A stretch of DNA of 11,655 nt from Acidimicrobiaceae bacterium (GTDB lineage Bacteria; Actinomycetota; Acidimicrobiia; Acidimicrobiales; UBA8592). The number at the start of each line of letters is the position of its first letter. The first letter of the stretch is position 1. The stretch lies in NCBI GenBank assembly GCA_002715405.1, contig PAZD01000009.1, positions 12,243 through 23,897 of the forward strand, given 5' to 3'. The notes under the pieces are model-generated. The model did no database searches. It was not told the origin of the DNA and saw nothing but the letters and a program-made list of their open reading frames with translations. Below are positions 6,008 to 11,655 of the stretch, in pieces. The position numbers and the translations under genes are program-made.

Positions 6008-6028
6008 TTGATCAGGAGCTCGACATAG
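6008..6028 (+). CDS. six-codon leader ORF overlapping the infC start
   Basis: TTG ATC AGG AGC TCG ACA TAG (MIRSST) is preceded by AAGGAG at 5995–6000 with seven-base spacing, the best ribosome-binding site in this leader. Its TAG overlaps the proposed infC ATA in the sequence ATAG. Its codons 3–4 contain the infC Shine–Dalgarno AGGAG, so ribosomes translating it would cover that site and end on the infC start. Translation is inferred. The alternative is that one base is missing here and the TTG is the true infC start. Confidence 0.35.
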   Translation: MIRSST

Positions 6029-6600
6029 CTGGGAACGCAGAGCCTCGTATTAACGAATTGATACGAGCTGACGAAGTCCGACTTGTTTCACCAGATGGAG
6101 AACAAATAGGAATAACGCCGTTGGCAGAGGCTCTAGAGAAGGCCCGAGACCTTGAACTTGATTTGGTCGAAGTCGCTGAGAATGCAAACCCGCCCGTTTG
6201 CAGGATCATGGACTATGGCAAATACAAGTATGAGGTAGCTCAAAGGGCGAAAGATTCCCGAAAAAAAAGCACGAATATTGTTGTCAAAGAACTTAAGTAC
6301 AGGCCCAAAATCGCTAAAGGTGATTTCAATACAAAGACAAGCAAAGTAAGGAAATTCTTGGAGGATGGCCACAAAGTAAAGTTGACCATAATGTTTCGTG
6401 GTCGAGAAGTTCAGCATCCCGAATTAGGCAGAAGAATTCTGGATGAGGTGGCAGAACTTATGGAAGATATCGCAATTCTCGAAACCTATCCCCAGCTAGA
6501 TGGACGAAATATGACCATGGTTCTTGGTCCAGACAAAAAAGCTATAGCTAATTTGCGTAAGGCTAAGGAAAAACAACAGCAGGATGAAGCCCGACAATAG
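6025..6600 (+). CDS. infC: translation initiation factor IF-3
   Basis: IF3 binds the 30S subunit, blocks premature 50S joining and checks the start codon–initiator tRNA pair. Both domains are present. The N-domain (about residues 1–80) has EPRINELIRADEVRLVSPDG and the signature NPPVCRIMDYGKYKYE near 55–70. The C-domain (about 84–175) has KELKYRPKI, KVKLTIMFRGRE and DGRNMTMVLGP. The conserved EPRINE segment lies upstream of the first standard in-frame start (TTG at 6058), so that start would cut the domain. The frame is open back to a TAA at 6004–6006, and the only start-like codon with good spacing is ATA at 6025, six bases after AGGAG (6014–6018). That gives 191 residues. A rare start codon is typical of infC (AUU in E. 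coli) and allows IF3 to repress itself. First gene of the operon with rpmI and rplT. Confidence 0.93.
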   Translation: MAGNAEPRINELIRADEVRLVSPDGEQIGITPLAEALEKARDLELDLVEVAENANPPVCRIMDYGKYKYEVAQRAKDSRKKSTNIVVKELKYRPKIAKGDFNTKTSKVRKFLEDGHKVKLTIMFRGREVQHPELGRRILDEVAELMEDIAILETYPQLDGRNMTMVLGPDKKAIANLRKAKEKQQQDEARQ

Positions 6601-6667
6601 GCTTGAAATTAAGCCAAGCGTGTTGCGGTTAATCGAAAATCGAGTTGGTGATAAGGGGCGTTCCCTT
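6600..6667 (+). other. two small hairpins in the infC–rpmI spacer
   Basis: GGCTT/AAGCC (6600–6604 with 6611–6615) starts at the last base of the infC stop. AAGGG/CCCTT (6653–6657 with 6663–6667) lies 25 bases before rpmI. Each is a five-pair stem. In enterobacteria L20 represses rpmI by binding structured mRNA in this part of the operon. A similar role here is only a possibility. Confidence 0.3.
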
Positions 6668-6692
6668 TAAGGCAAAAGTAAACGGAGAGAAA

Positions 6693-6887
6693 ATGTCAAA
6701 AATGAAAACTCATAAGAGTTCTGCAAAACGATTTAAAAAAACGTCTAAAGGGAAGCTAAAGCGGGGACGCATGCATCGTAATCACTTAGCAGAAGCAAAA
6801 TCACCCAAACGTAAACGTCAAGCGCGCCGACCAGGAGAAGTAAGTAAAGCAGATACCCCAGCAGTTCGACGGAACTTGGGAATCTAA
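6693..6887 (+). CDS. rpmI: 50S ribosomal protein L35
   Basis: A 64-residue, highly basic protein of the large ribosomal subunit. The N-terminus MSKMKTHKSSAKRFKKTSKG matches the L35 family start and a conserved internal stretch is GRMHRNHLAEAKSPKRKRQ; the C-terminus NLGI is also family-like. The ATG at 6693 is chosen over an in-frame upstream TTG at 6645 because it gives the normal length and has GGAG (6684–6687) five bases upstream. It stands 92 bases after infC and 60 before rplT, the standard infC–rpmI–rplT order. Confidence 0.96.
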   Translation: MSKMKTHKSSAKRFKKTSKGKLKRGRMHRNHLAEAKSPKRKRQARRPGEVSKADTPAVRRNLGI

Positions 6888-6947
6888 CTAGCAGTCGGAT
6901 TGAAAAGTGGATGAAGATTCGTTCACGTAGGGAAAGAGGAGAGAATA

Positions 6948-7316
6948 ATGGCAAGAACGAAAACGTCGGTTAATCGGAAGAAAAGACGCAGGCAAGTACT
7001 AGGTAAAGCGAAAGGCTACTACGGAAATAAAAGTCGGACATTCCGTGCTGCAAATGAGCAGGTAATGCATAGCGGGAATTACGCATTCCGTGATCGGCGC
7101 GCTAGAAAAGGGGAATTTAGGAAACTATGGATTCAACGAATTAACGCTGCTTGTCGTCAGCATGGGACCACATATAGCAGATTTATCAGTGGGCTAAAGA
7201 ATGCAGAAGTTGAAATTGATCGAAAGAATCTCTCAGATTTAGCGATAAATGACCCAGATACATTCGCAGGTCTAGTTGCAATCGCAAATAAGGCTAATGC
7301 AGACCAGCCAGACTGA
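6948..7316 (+). CDS. rplT: 50S ribosomal protein L20
   Basis: A 122-residue basic protein that binds 23S rRNA early in large-subunit assembly. In several bacteria it also represses its own operon. Visible family segments: MARTKTSVNRKKRRRQVLGK at the N-terminal extension, AKGYYGNKSRTFRAANEQVM, YAFRDRRARKGEFRKLWIQR, INAACRQHG, and SRFISGLKNAEVEIDRK followed by DLAINDPDTF. Length is normal. Start supported by AGGAG (6937–6941) six bases upstream of the ATG. The next gene begins eight bases after its stop. Confidence 0.97.
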   Translation: MARTKTSVNRKKRRRQVLGKAKGYYGNKSRTFRAANEQVMHSGNYAFRDRRARKGEFRKLWIQRINAACRQHGTTYSRFISGLKNAEVEIDRKNLSDLAINDPDTFAGLVAIANKANADQPD

Positions 7317-7324
7317 CTCCCATA

Positions 7325-8122
7325 ATGGCCGCTATATCAAGGGGTAGCCGTAAAGTCAGGGAACTACGTAAGCTGCTTCGGAAAAGCGCTTACCGAGATG
7401 AGCTAAATACCTTTGTCATCGAAGGCTATGGTTTGTTAGAAGAAGCCATAGCGACCGGAAATAATCCAATTGATGTTTTTGTCGCTGAGAACGACGAAGC
7501 GCTCCATATTAAGATTGCTGAACTTGGCATAGACCTCGGAAACATTTGGCATCTAGATCCAGTGGTATTGAAATCCATAGCCTCGACACAGACACCCCAA
7601 CCAGTCTTGGCAACTCTACCAATCAAGGAGTTTAAATTCATTGATCTTTCGGTTTCATCTCCGGACTTTCTGGTAGTTGGAGTGGAAATTAGTGATCCTG
7701 GAAATGCTGGAACGATCATTAGAACCGCAGCCGCCGCTGGGGCTAGCGGGGTTGTTTTCTCTCAGGGCTCTGTTGATCTGTTTAATCCGAAAGTTGTCCG
7801 TGCTTCCGCCGGTGCTATTTTTCGTGTCCCTGTCTTCGGTTCTGTTGATATGGATGACCTTTTTATAGATTGCGCTAGGGAAGGATTGGTGACATTGGGT
7901 CTTTGCGGAGGTGGGGAAAGGCAATACGATAGGTGTGACTTTACGCAACCATTAGCCTTGTTGGTCGGAAATGAGAGTAGGGGCCTAACGGATTTGGCTA
8001 AGGCAAAGGTCACTGAGAAAATCTCTATACCGATGAAAGCTGGAGTTGAATCGCTTAATGCTGCTGCAGCTCTTTCAATCGTCGCTTTCGAAGTACGCCG
8101 GCAAAGGGCGTCCAATGATTGA
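7325..8122 (+). CDS. SpoU/TrmH-family RNA 2'-O-methyltransferase (TsnR-like)
   Basis: A 265-residue SPOUT-class enzyme that transfers a methyl group from SAM to a ribose 2'-OH, probably in 23S rRNA. The N-terminal RNA-binding domain (about 1–100) begins with the usual VRELRKLLRKSAYRDELNTF stretch. The catalytic trefoil-knot domain has motif 1 EISDPGNAGTIIRTA (121–135, with Asn127 and Arg133), motif 2 LVGNESRGL (213–221), and motif 3 IPMKAGVESLNAAAALSI (235–252). The position between rplT and pheS matches tsnR of mycobacteria. Exact target nucleotide cannot be read from sequence, so no symbol is assigned. The start is eight bases after rplT without a Shine–Dalgarno, so translation is probably coupled. 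Confidence 0.9.
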   Translation: MAAISRGSRKVRELRKLLRKSAYRDELNTFVIEGYGLLEEAIATGNNPIDVFVAENDEALHIKIAELGIDLGNIWHLDPVVLKSIASTQTPQPVLATLPIKEFKFIDLSVSSPDFLVVGVEISDPGNAGTIIRTAAAAGASGVVFSQGSVDLFNPKVVRASAGAIFRVPVFGSVDMDDLFIDCAREGLVTLGLCGGGERQYDRCDFTQPLALLVGNESRGLTDLAKAKVTEKISIPMKAGVESLNAAAALSIVAFEVRRQRASND

Positions 8123-8244
8123 CATCACTCAGTCCACCATTAAGCCCGATTATTCTAGACATTGGTGAACAATTCATTAAATCCCTACCAGTTACCCCAA
8201 CATCCTGCGAGACTATCGATACCCGATCCTAAAGACGGTGAAGT

Positions 8245-9240
8245 GTGAGCGACTATCAAAAACTTTTAGATGAAGCTAAAAATGCAGCTACAGAAGCTCA
8301 AAGCACAGAAGAGCTATCATCTGCACGTGCGGATTTTCTAGGGAAGAAATCTTCGTTGACAGACGCAAAAAAGAATTTAGGTTTACTCCCTGAAAGCGAT
8401 CGTGCTTCAGCTGGGAAAGAGTTAAATGAAATCCGAAAGCTAGTAGAAGAGGTGTTTGAAGATCGCGCAAAATCCTTACAAAATGAAGCATGGAATTTGC
8501 AATTTGAAAATGAGCGATTGGACCTGTCTGAACGCTTTGAAAGTTTACGAAGAGGTCATCTCCACCTCATTACTCAAGCACGCGACCACCTAGAAGATGT
8601 CTTCGTAGGGATGGGGTTCACGGTCGCAGAGGGACCTGAAGTTGAAACCGCTTGGTATAACTTTGAAGCACTTAATATTCCGGATTGGCATCCGGCAAGA
8701 GGTAACTTCGATACAATTTTTGTCAATTTGGGAGATCCAGAAGAAGTCATGTTGCGCTCCCATACGTCTCCTGTGCAAGTCAGAACTATGGAAAAACACA
8801 AGCCACCAATCTATGTGGTTGCTCCTGGACGGACATTTCGAACTGATAGCGCTGATGCTACACACCTACCTGCATTCAATCAGATAGAGGGCCTTGTCAT
8901 CGATAAGGGGATTACGATGGGCGATCTTGCTGGAACGATAGATTCATTCGTTCAGGCTTTTTTCGGTTCTGAAGTTAAGTCAAGATTGCGACCAAGTTAT
9001 TTCCCGTTCACCGAACCGTCAGCGGAATTTGATATCTCAAGACCCGATGGAAGTTGGTTGGAGCTTGGAGGTTGCGGAATGGTGCATCCAAACGTGCTTT
9101 CAAATTGTGGTATCGATCCAGAAGAATGGCAGGGGTTTGCTTTCGGATTTGGGATTGATCGGCTAGTGGCTATGAGATATCAACTAGATGATATTCGTGA
9201 ACTTGTAGTTAATGATGCCCGGTTCCTTAGGCAGTTTTAG
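8245..9240 (+). CDS. pheS: phenylalanyl-tRNA synthetase alpha subunit
   Basis: The catalytic subunit of the heterotetrameric PheRS, which charges tRNA-Phe. Residues 1–90 are the coiled-coil tRNA-binding arm. The class II core follows: motif 1 region with EGPEVETAWYNFEALNIPDW (129–148), the substrate loop RSHTSPVQVRTM (171–182), motif 2 FRTDSADATHLPAF (198–211), QIEGL (213–217) with the Gln and Glu that contact phenylalanine, and motif 3 GFAFGFGIDRLVAMR (297–311). The C-terminus NDARFLRQF is canonical. At 331 residues it is slightly short. The start is GTG, the only in-frame option after a TGA at 8239–8241, with a poor Shine–Dalgarno. A 122-base gap precedes it without a recognisable Phe-rich leader peptide or T-box. 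Confidence 0.97.
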   Translation: MSDYQKLLDEAKNAATEAQSTEELSSARADFLGKKSSLTDAKKNLGLLPESDRASAGKELNEIRKLVEEVFEDRAKSLQNEAWNLQFENERLDLSERFESLRRGHLHLITQARDHLEDVFVGMGFTVAEGPEVETAWYNFEALNIPDWHPARGNFDTIFVNLGDPEEVMLRSHTSPVQVRTMEKHKPPIYVVAPGRTFRTDSADATHLPAFNQIEGLVIDKGITMGDLAGTIDSFVQAFFGSEVKSRLRPSYFPFTEPSAEFDISRPDGSWLELGGCGMVHPNVLSNCGIDPEEWQGFAFGFGIDRLVAMRYQLDDIRELVVNDARFLRQF

Positions 9241-9248
9241 GTGAATAT

Positions 9249-11615
9249 ATGAAAGTTCTACTGTCATGGTTGAAAGAATTTGCACCGGAAATTGAAGGAG
9301 ATCCAGTTTCTCTAGGTGAGCGTTTAAGCCACCTAGGTCTAGCAGTAGAAGATATTTCCATTCTTGGAGAAGGCCTTGAAGGGGTGGTTGTCGGTCGGAT
9401 TCTAGAGCTTCGTCCCCATCCGGATGCAGAAAGAATACAGCTAGTTGATGTCGACTTAGGTGACGGTAATGCTACTCAAATTTGTTGTGGTGCATTCAAT
9501 ATGAAGGTTGGTGACTACGTCCCAGTTGCGACAATAGGTAGCATCCTTCCTGATGGGCTAGAAATTTCACAGCGGAAGCTTCGTGGCGAACTGTCTAATG
9601 GAATGTGCTGTTCACCTGCTGAGCTTGGTCTGGGTGATGATCATGACGGGATAATGATTCTCCCAAAAAATTCCAAAACCTCTTCTGTTGGTTCGCCGAT
9701 TGCTGAAGTGTTGGGGATACAACGAGATGTTTTATGGGATCTTGAAGTAAATGCTAATCGACCTGACGCTATGAGCGTGGCGGGAGTCGCCCGTGACCTT
9801 GCTGCATCTCTTGGGATTCCATTTATGCACCCAGATTATAGATTCTCAGAAGGAAGTACGAAGGTTTCTGATCTTTCGTCTGTTGAAATAATTGATCCGA
9901 CGTTATGCGGCCGGTTTGCGGTACGCGCAGCTTTAGAGATTTCAATTGGCGACTCGCCACGCTGGATTCAAAACAGGTTAATAAGCCTCGGGATGAGGCC
10001 AATCAATAACGTTGTTGATATTTCGAACTATGTCATGCTCGAACTCGGGCAACCTAACCATACATATGACCTCGCCAAGGTCCCTGAAGGCCACCTTTCC
10101 ATTAGACGAGCTAGTGGAGGGGAAACCATTACTACTCTAGATGGCGAAGAAAGATCGCTTATCTCAGAAGATGGGGTGATTGCTAATATTCGCGGAGAAG
10201 CAATCGGAATAGCTGGAGTCATGGGGGGAATATCCACAGAGATTTCTGAGAAAACCACTGATGTTTTAATTGAAGTGGCATGGTGGGACCCTCCTTCGAT
10301 CTCTAGAACAGTAAAGAGATTAAATATTATGAGCGAAGCCTCAATGCGCTTTCGTCGAGGGGCAGACTATGGGGACAATATTGAACGTTCATTAGATCGG
10401 ATCGGAAATCTTCTTTCTGATAGCGGAGCGGAAATTGCCTCTGGGGTCGAACAAGACACTGGACACTTGCCGTCTCGTGACTCGATCAAGGTGAGAACTA
10501 ACAGAATTAACAATCTATTGGGAGTCGATTTATCAGCAAAAGATATGAAGTTGTATCTGGAGTCTATCGGATTCGAAGCCTCGGTTAAGAAAGGGGACCT
10601 TTCGGTCACAATACCTACATGGAGGTGGGATACAGAGACCGAAACTGATATTTCAGAGGAAGTCGCAAGGATGTTCGGATATGAGAACATTAGACGTTCA
10701 GTCCCGAAGGGAACTGCTCCTGGGGCACTCACCGAATATCAAAAAAATCGAAGGCGTGTTCGCGAAATACTCGTAGGCGTTGGTTGTGATGAGACAATGC
10801 CTATGCCGTTTCTCGCCCCTGGAGATCTTCGTTCAGCTGGGCTCCCTGAAGAAGCTATAAGTCTTACGAATCCTTTAGTTCAAGAAGAATCGCTTTTACG
10901 TACCTCACTTTTGCCGGGCCAACTAAAAATTATCGCATATAACCAATCCCATAGGGTGGAAGGTCTCCGACTTTTCGAAATAGGCCACGTGTTCTTAGCT
11001 TCATCTGATGAGGTGCTTCCGGATGAGCGCGAGCACCTTTCTGTGGCGCTAATTGGTGTTCATGTTTCTGAAATAGTGGACCTTCTTTATGTGTTGGGAA
11101 ATGAGCTGGCACTTCCCAACCTCCAACTAGCTTCTGATGAAATTCTAGGAATGCACCCAGGTCGAGCAGCTGAGATTTTAGTGGCCGGAAAACCTTGTGG
11201 TGTCATAGGGGAAGTGGACCCTCGAGTCCTAATGTCTTATGGGATTGATGGAAGAGTAGCGTGGCTTGAGTTAAATCTAGGAAAGATCTTATCTGGCCCT
11301 CATGGAAAGAAAAGCTACAGAAGTGTTTCAAAATACCCCTCAAGTGACGTGGACCTTGCCTTCGACGTCCCTGAAACTGTTAGCTCAGCATCGATATTTG
11401 GGTACCTCCGTAAGGCGGGTGGCGACCTTTTGCAGCAAGTAAAGCTTTTCGATGCGTATGCAGGCGACGCTATCGAAAAAGGGCATCGCAGCCTTGCGTA
11501 TAGACTTCGATTCCAAGCGAGTGATCGAACTTTGACTGATGATGAAGTATCGGCGCTTCGCTCTAAATGCATTCAATTGGTTGAGAAGAAGACCGCCGCA
11601 AGACTCCGCCTGTAG
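9249..11615 (+). CDS. pheT: phenylalanyl-tRNA synthetase beta subunit
   Basis: The 788-residue structural and editing subunit of PheRS, forming an alpha2-beta2 enzyme with PheS. Domains in order: N-terminal B1 segment with an inserted EMAP-type tRNA-binding OB fold (about 42–150; GVVVGRILELRPHPDAERIQ and KLRGELSNGM); the B3/B4 editing domain that hydrolyses Tyr-tRNA-Phe (about 210–380; LGMRPINNVVDISNYVMLEL); the B5 domain (about 408–480; IPTWRWDTETETDISEEVAR); a catalytic-like core (about 490–685; LGMHPGRAAEI); and the C-terminal FDX-ACB anticodon-arm domain (about 694–788). Complete and of normal length. AGGTGA (9239–9244) overlaps the pheS stop and lies four bases before the ATG, so the two subunits are translationally coupled. 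The stop codon is the base of the terminator stem. Confidence 0.98.
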   Translation: MKVLLSWLKEFAPEIEGDPVSLGERLSHLGLAVEDISILGEGLEGVVVGRILELRPHPDAERIQLVDVDLGDGNATQICCGAFNMKVGDYVPVATIGSILPDGLEISQRKLRGELSNGMCCSPAELGLGDDHDGIMILPKNSKTSSVGSPIAEVLGIQRDVLWDLEVNANRPDAMSVAGVARDLAASLGIPFMHPDYRFSEGSTKVSDLSSVEIIDPTLCGRFAVRAALEISIGDSPRWIQNRLISLGMRPINNVVDISNYVMLELGQPNHTYDLAKVPEGHLSIRRASGGETITTLDGEERSLISEDGVIANIRGEAIGIAGVMGGISTEISEKTTDVLIEVAWWDPPSISRTVKRLNIMSEASMRFRRGADYGDNIERSLDRIGNLLSDSGAEIASGVEQDTGHLPSRDSIKVRTNRINNLLGVDLSAKDMKLYLESIGFEASVKKGDLSVTIPTWRWDTETETDISEEVARMFGYENIRRSVPKGTAPGALTEYQKNRRRVREILVGVGCDETMPMPFLAPGDLRSAGLPEEAISLTNPLVQEESLLRTSLLPGQLKIIAYNQSHRVEGLRLFEIGHVFLASSDEVLPDEREHLSVALIGVHVSEIVDLLYVLGNELALPNLQLASDEILGMHPGRAAEILVAGKPCGVIGEVDPRVLMSYGIDGRVAWLELNLGKILSGPHGKKSYRSVSKYPSSDVDLAFDVPETVSSASIFGYLRKAGGDLLQQVKLFDAYAGDAIEKGHRSLAYRLRFQASDRTLTDDEVSALRSKCIQLVEKKTAARLRL

Positions 11616-11653
11616 TATATTTATACTTATAAACGTATAAATATACTATTTTT
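11613..11653 (+). terminator. intrinsic terminator of the infC–pheT operon
   Basis: Bases 11613–11626 and 11635–11648 form a perfect 14-pair inverted repeat around an eight-base loop (TTATAAAC), followed by TTTTT (11649–11653). The first three bases of the left arm are the pheT TAG stop codon. The stem is almost entirely A–T, unusual for an intrinsic terminator, but its length and T-run make the call strong. No T-run lies on the other side, so it should act only on the plus strand. Confidence 0.85.
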
Positions 11654-11655
11654 AT

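Larger units (their letters stand above)
5683..6024 (+). promoter_or_regulatory. divergent intergenic region and structured 5' leader of infC
   Basis: This 342-base region separates the DUF1844-like gene (minus) from infC (plus) and is the only gene-free stretch over 300 bases. It contains a perfect palindrome CTCTATAGAG (5712–5721) and a possible plus-strand -10 TACTCT (5751–5756) without a clear -35. Downstream come hairpins at 5793–5813, 5821–5836, 5838–5859 and 5903–5934, and then two Shine–Dalgarno sequences (5995–6000 and 6014–6018). I recognise no known riboswitch or Rfam leader. In other bacteria this operon is controlled by IF3 and by L20 binding to leader mRNA. A comparable role here is inference. 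Confidence 0.6.

Noticed and set aside
6058..6060. TTG at 6058 as the infC start
   Set aside because: It would remove the conserved EPRINE segment of the IF3 N-domain, and no Shine–Dalgarno lies at a suitable distance.
6645..6692. N-terminal extension of L35 from a TTG at 6645
   Set aside because: L35 normally begins MxKMKTHK; the ATG at 6693 has a Shine–Dalgarno and gives the usual 64 residues.
8119..8156. Perfect -35 hexamer TTGACA (8119–8124) with TATTCT (8151–8156) as a pheS promoter
   Set aside because: The 26-base spacing is far too long and no -10 match lies at 16–19 bases. Either half alone is not enough.
8119..8232. 37-codon ORF (TTG start) in the gap before pheS, as a possible pheS leader peptide
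   Set aside because: It has no Shine–Dalgarno, only one Phe codon and no following terminator/antiterminator pair, so it does not look like a Phe attenuator.
11613..11648. ArgR-type ARG box in the terminal repeat, since argC often follows pheT in actinobacteria
   Set aside because: The arms lack the TGAAT/ATTCA core, and the T-run after the repeat fits a terminator better.

Overview
This window reads as ordinary core chromosome of an actinomycete-type bacterium. Two stretches follow actinobacterial gene order: an rsmB–(moaB)–ribD–hisG run, and a DUF1844-like gene divergent from infC–rpmI–rplT–rRNA methyltransferase–pheS–pheT. Base composition looks only moderately GC (about 43–45% in lines I sampled by eye). 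Together with the form of RibD and of the DUF1844-like protein, this suggests a low-GC, possibly marine, member of the Acidimicrobiia. The class-level placement is inference. I see no mobile element, CRISPR array, tRNA or rRNA gene, and no obvious foreign island.

Layout: bases 1–3047 (+) hold the 3' part of rsmB (cut by the window start), then moaB, ribD and hisG. Bases 3044–5682 (−) hold a DUF1844-like protein gene, then an alpha/beta-hydrolase gene, then a cytochrome P450 gene. This minus-strand block converges on hisG, and the two stop codons share the four bases TTAA. Bases 5683–6024 are a long structured leader. Bases 6025–11615 (+) hold the translation cluster: IF3, L35, L20, a SpoU/TrmH-family 2'-O-methyltransferase, and both PheRS subunits. 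It is closed by a strong AT-rich intrinsic terminator that begins inside the pheT stop codon.

The first block joins 16S rRNA methylation, molybdenum cofactor, riboflavin and histidine synthesis. Relative to the usual actinobacterial order it lacks rpe, ribE, ribBA, ribH and hisE. The last block is a translation operon whose first product, IF3, normally controls its own synthesis.

The most interesting sequence is the infC control region. IF3 has no standard start codon ahead of its conserved N-terminus. The best start is AUA at 6025, with its own Shine–Dalgarno six bases upstream. A six-codon leader ORF with a stronger Shine–Dalgarno ends in a UAG that overlaps this AUA. Further upstream lies a chain of hairpins, including a long GC-rich one whose 3' arm could instead pair with an upstream repeat copy. 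A second pattern is that four genes without a Shine–Dalgarno have a TAnnnT hexamer exactly 6–7 bases before the start codon, which suggests leaderless mRNAs. No clearly new multi-gene system is visible.
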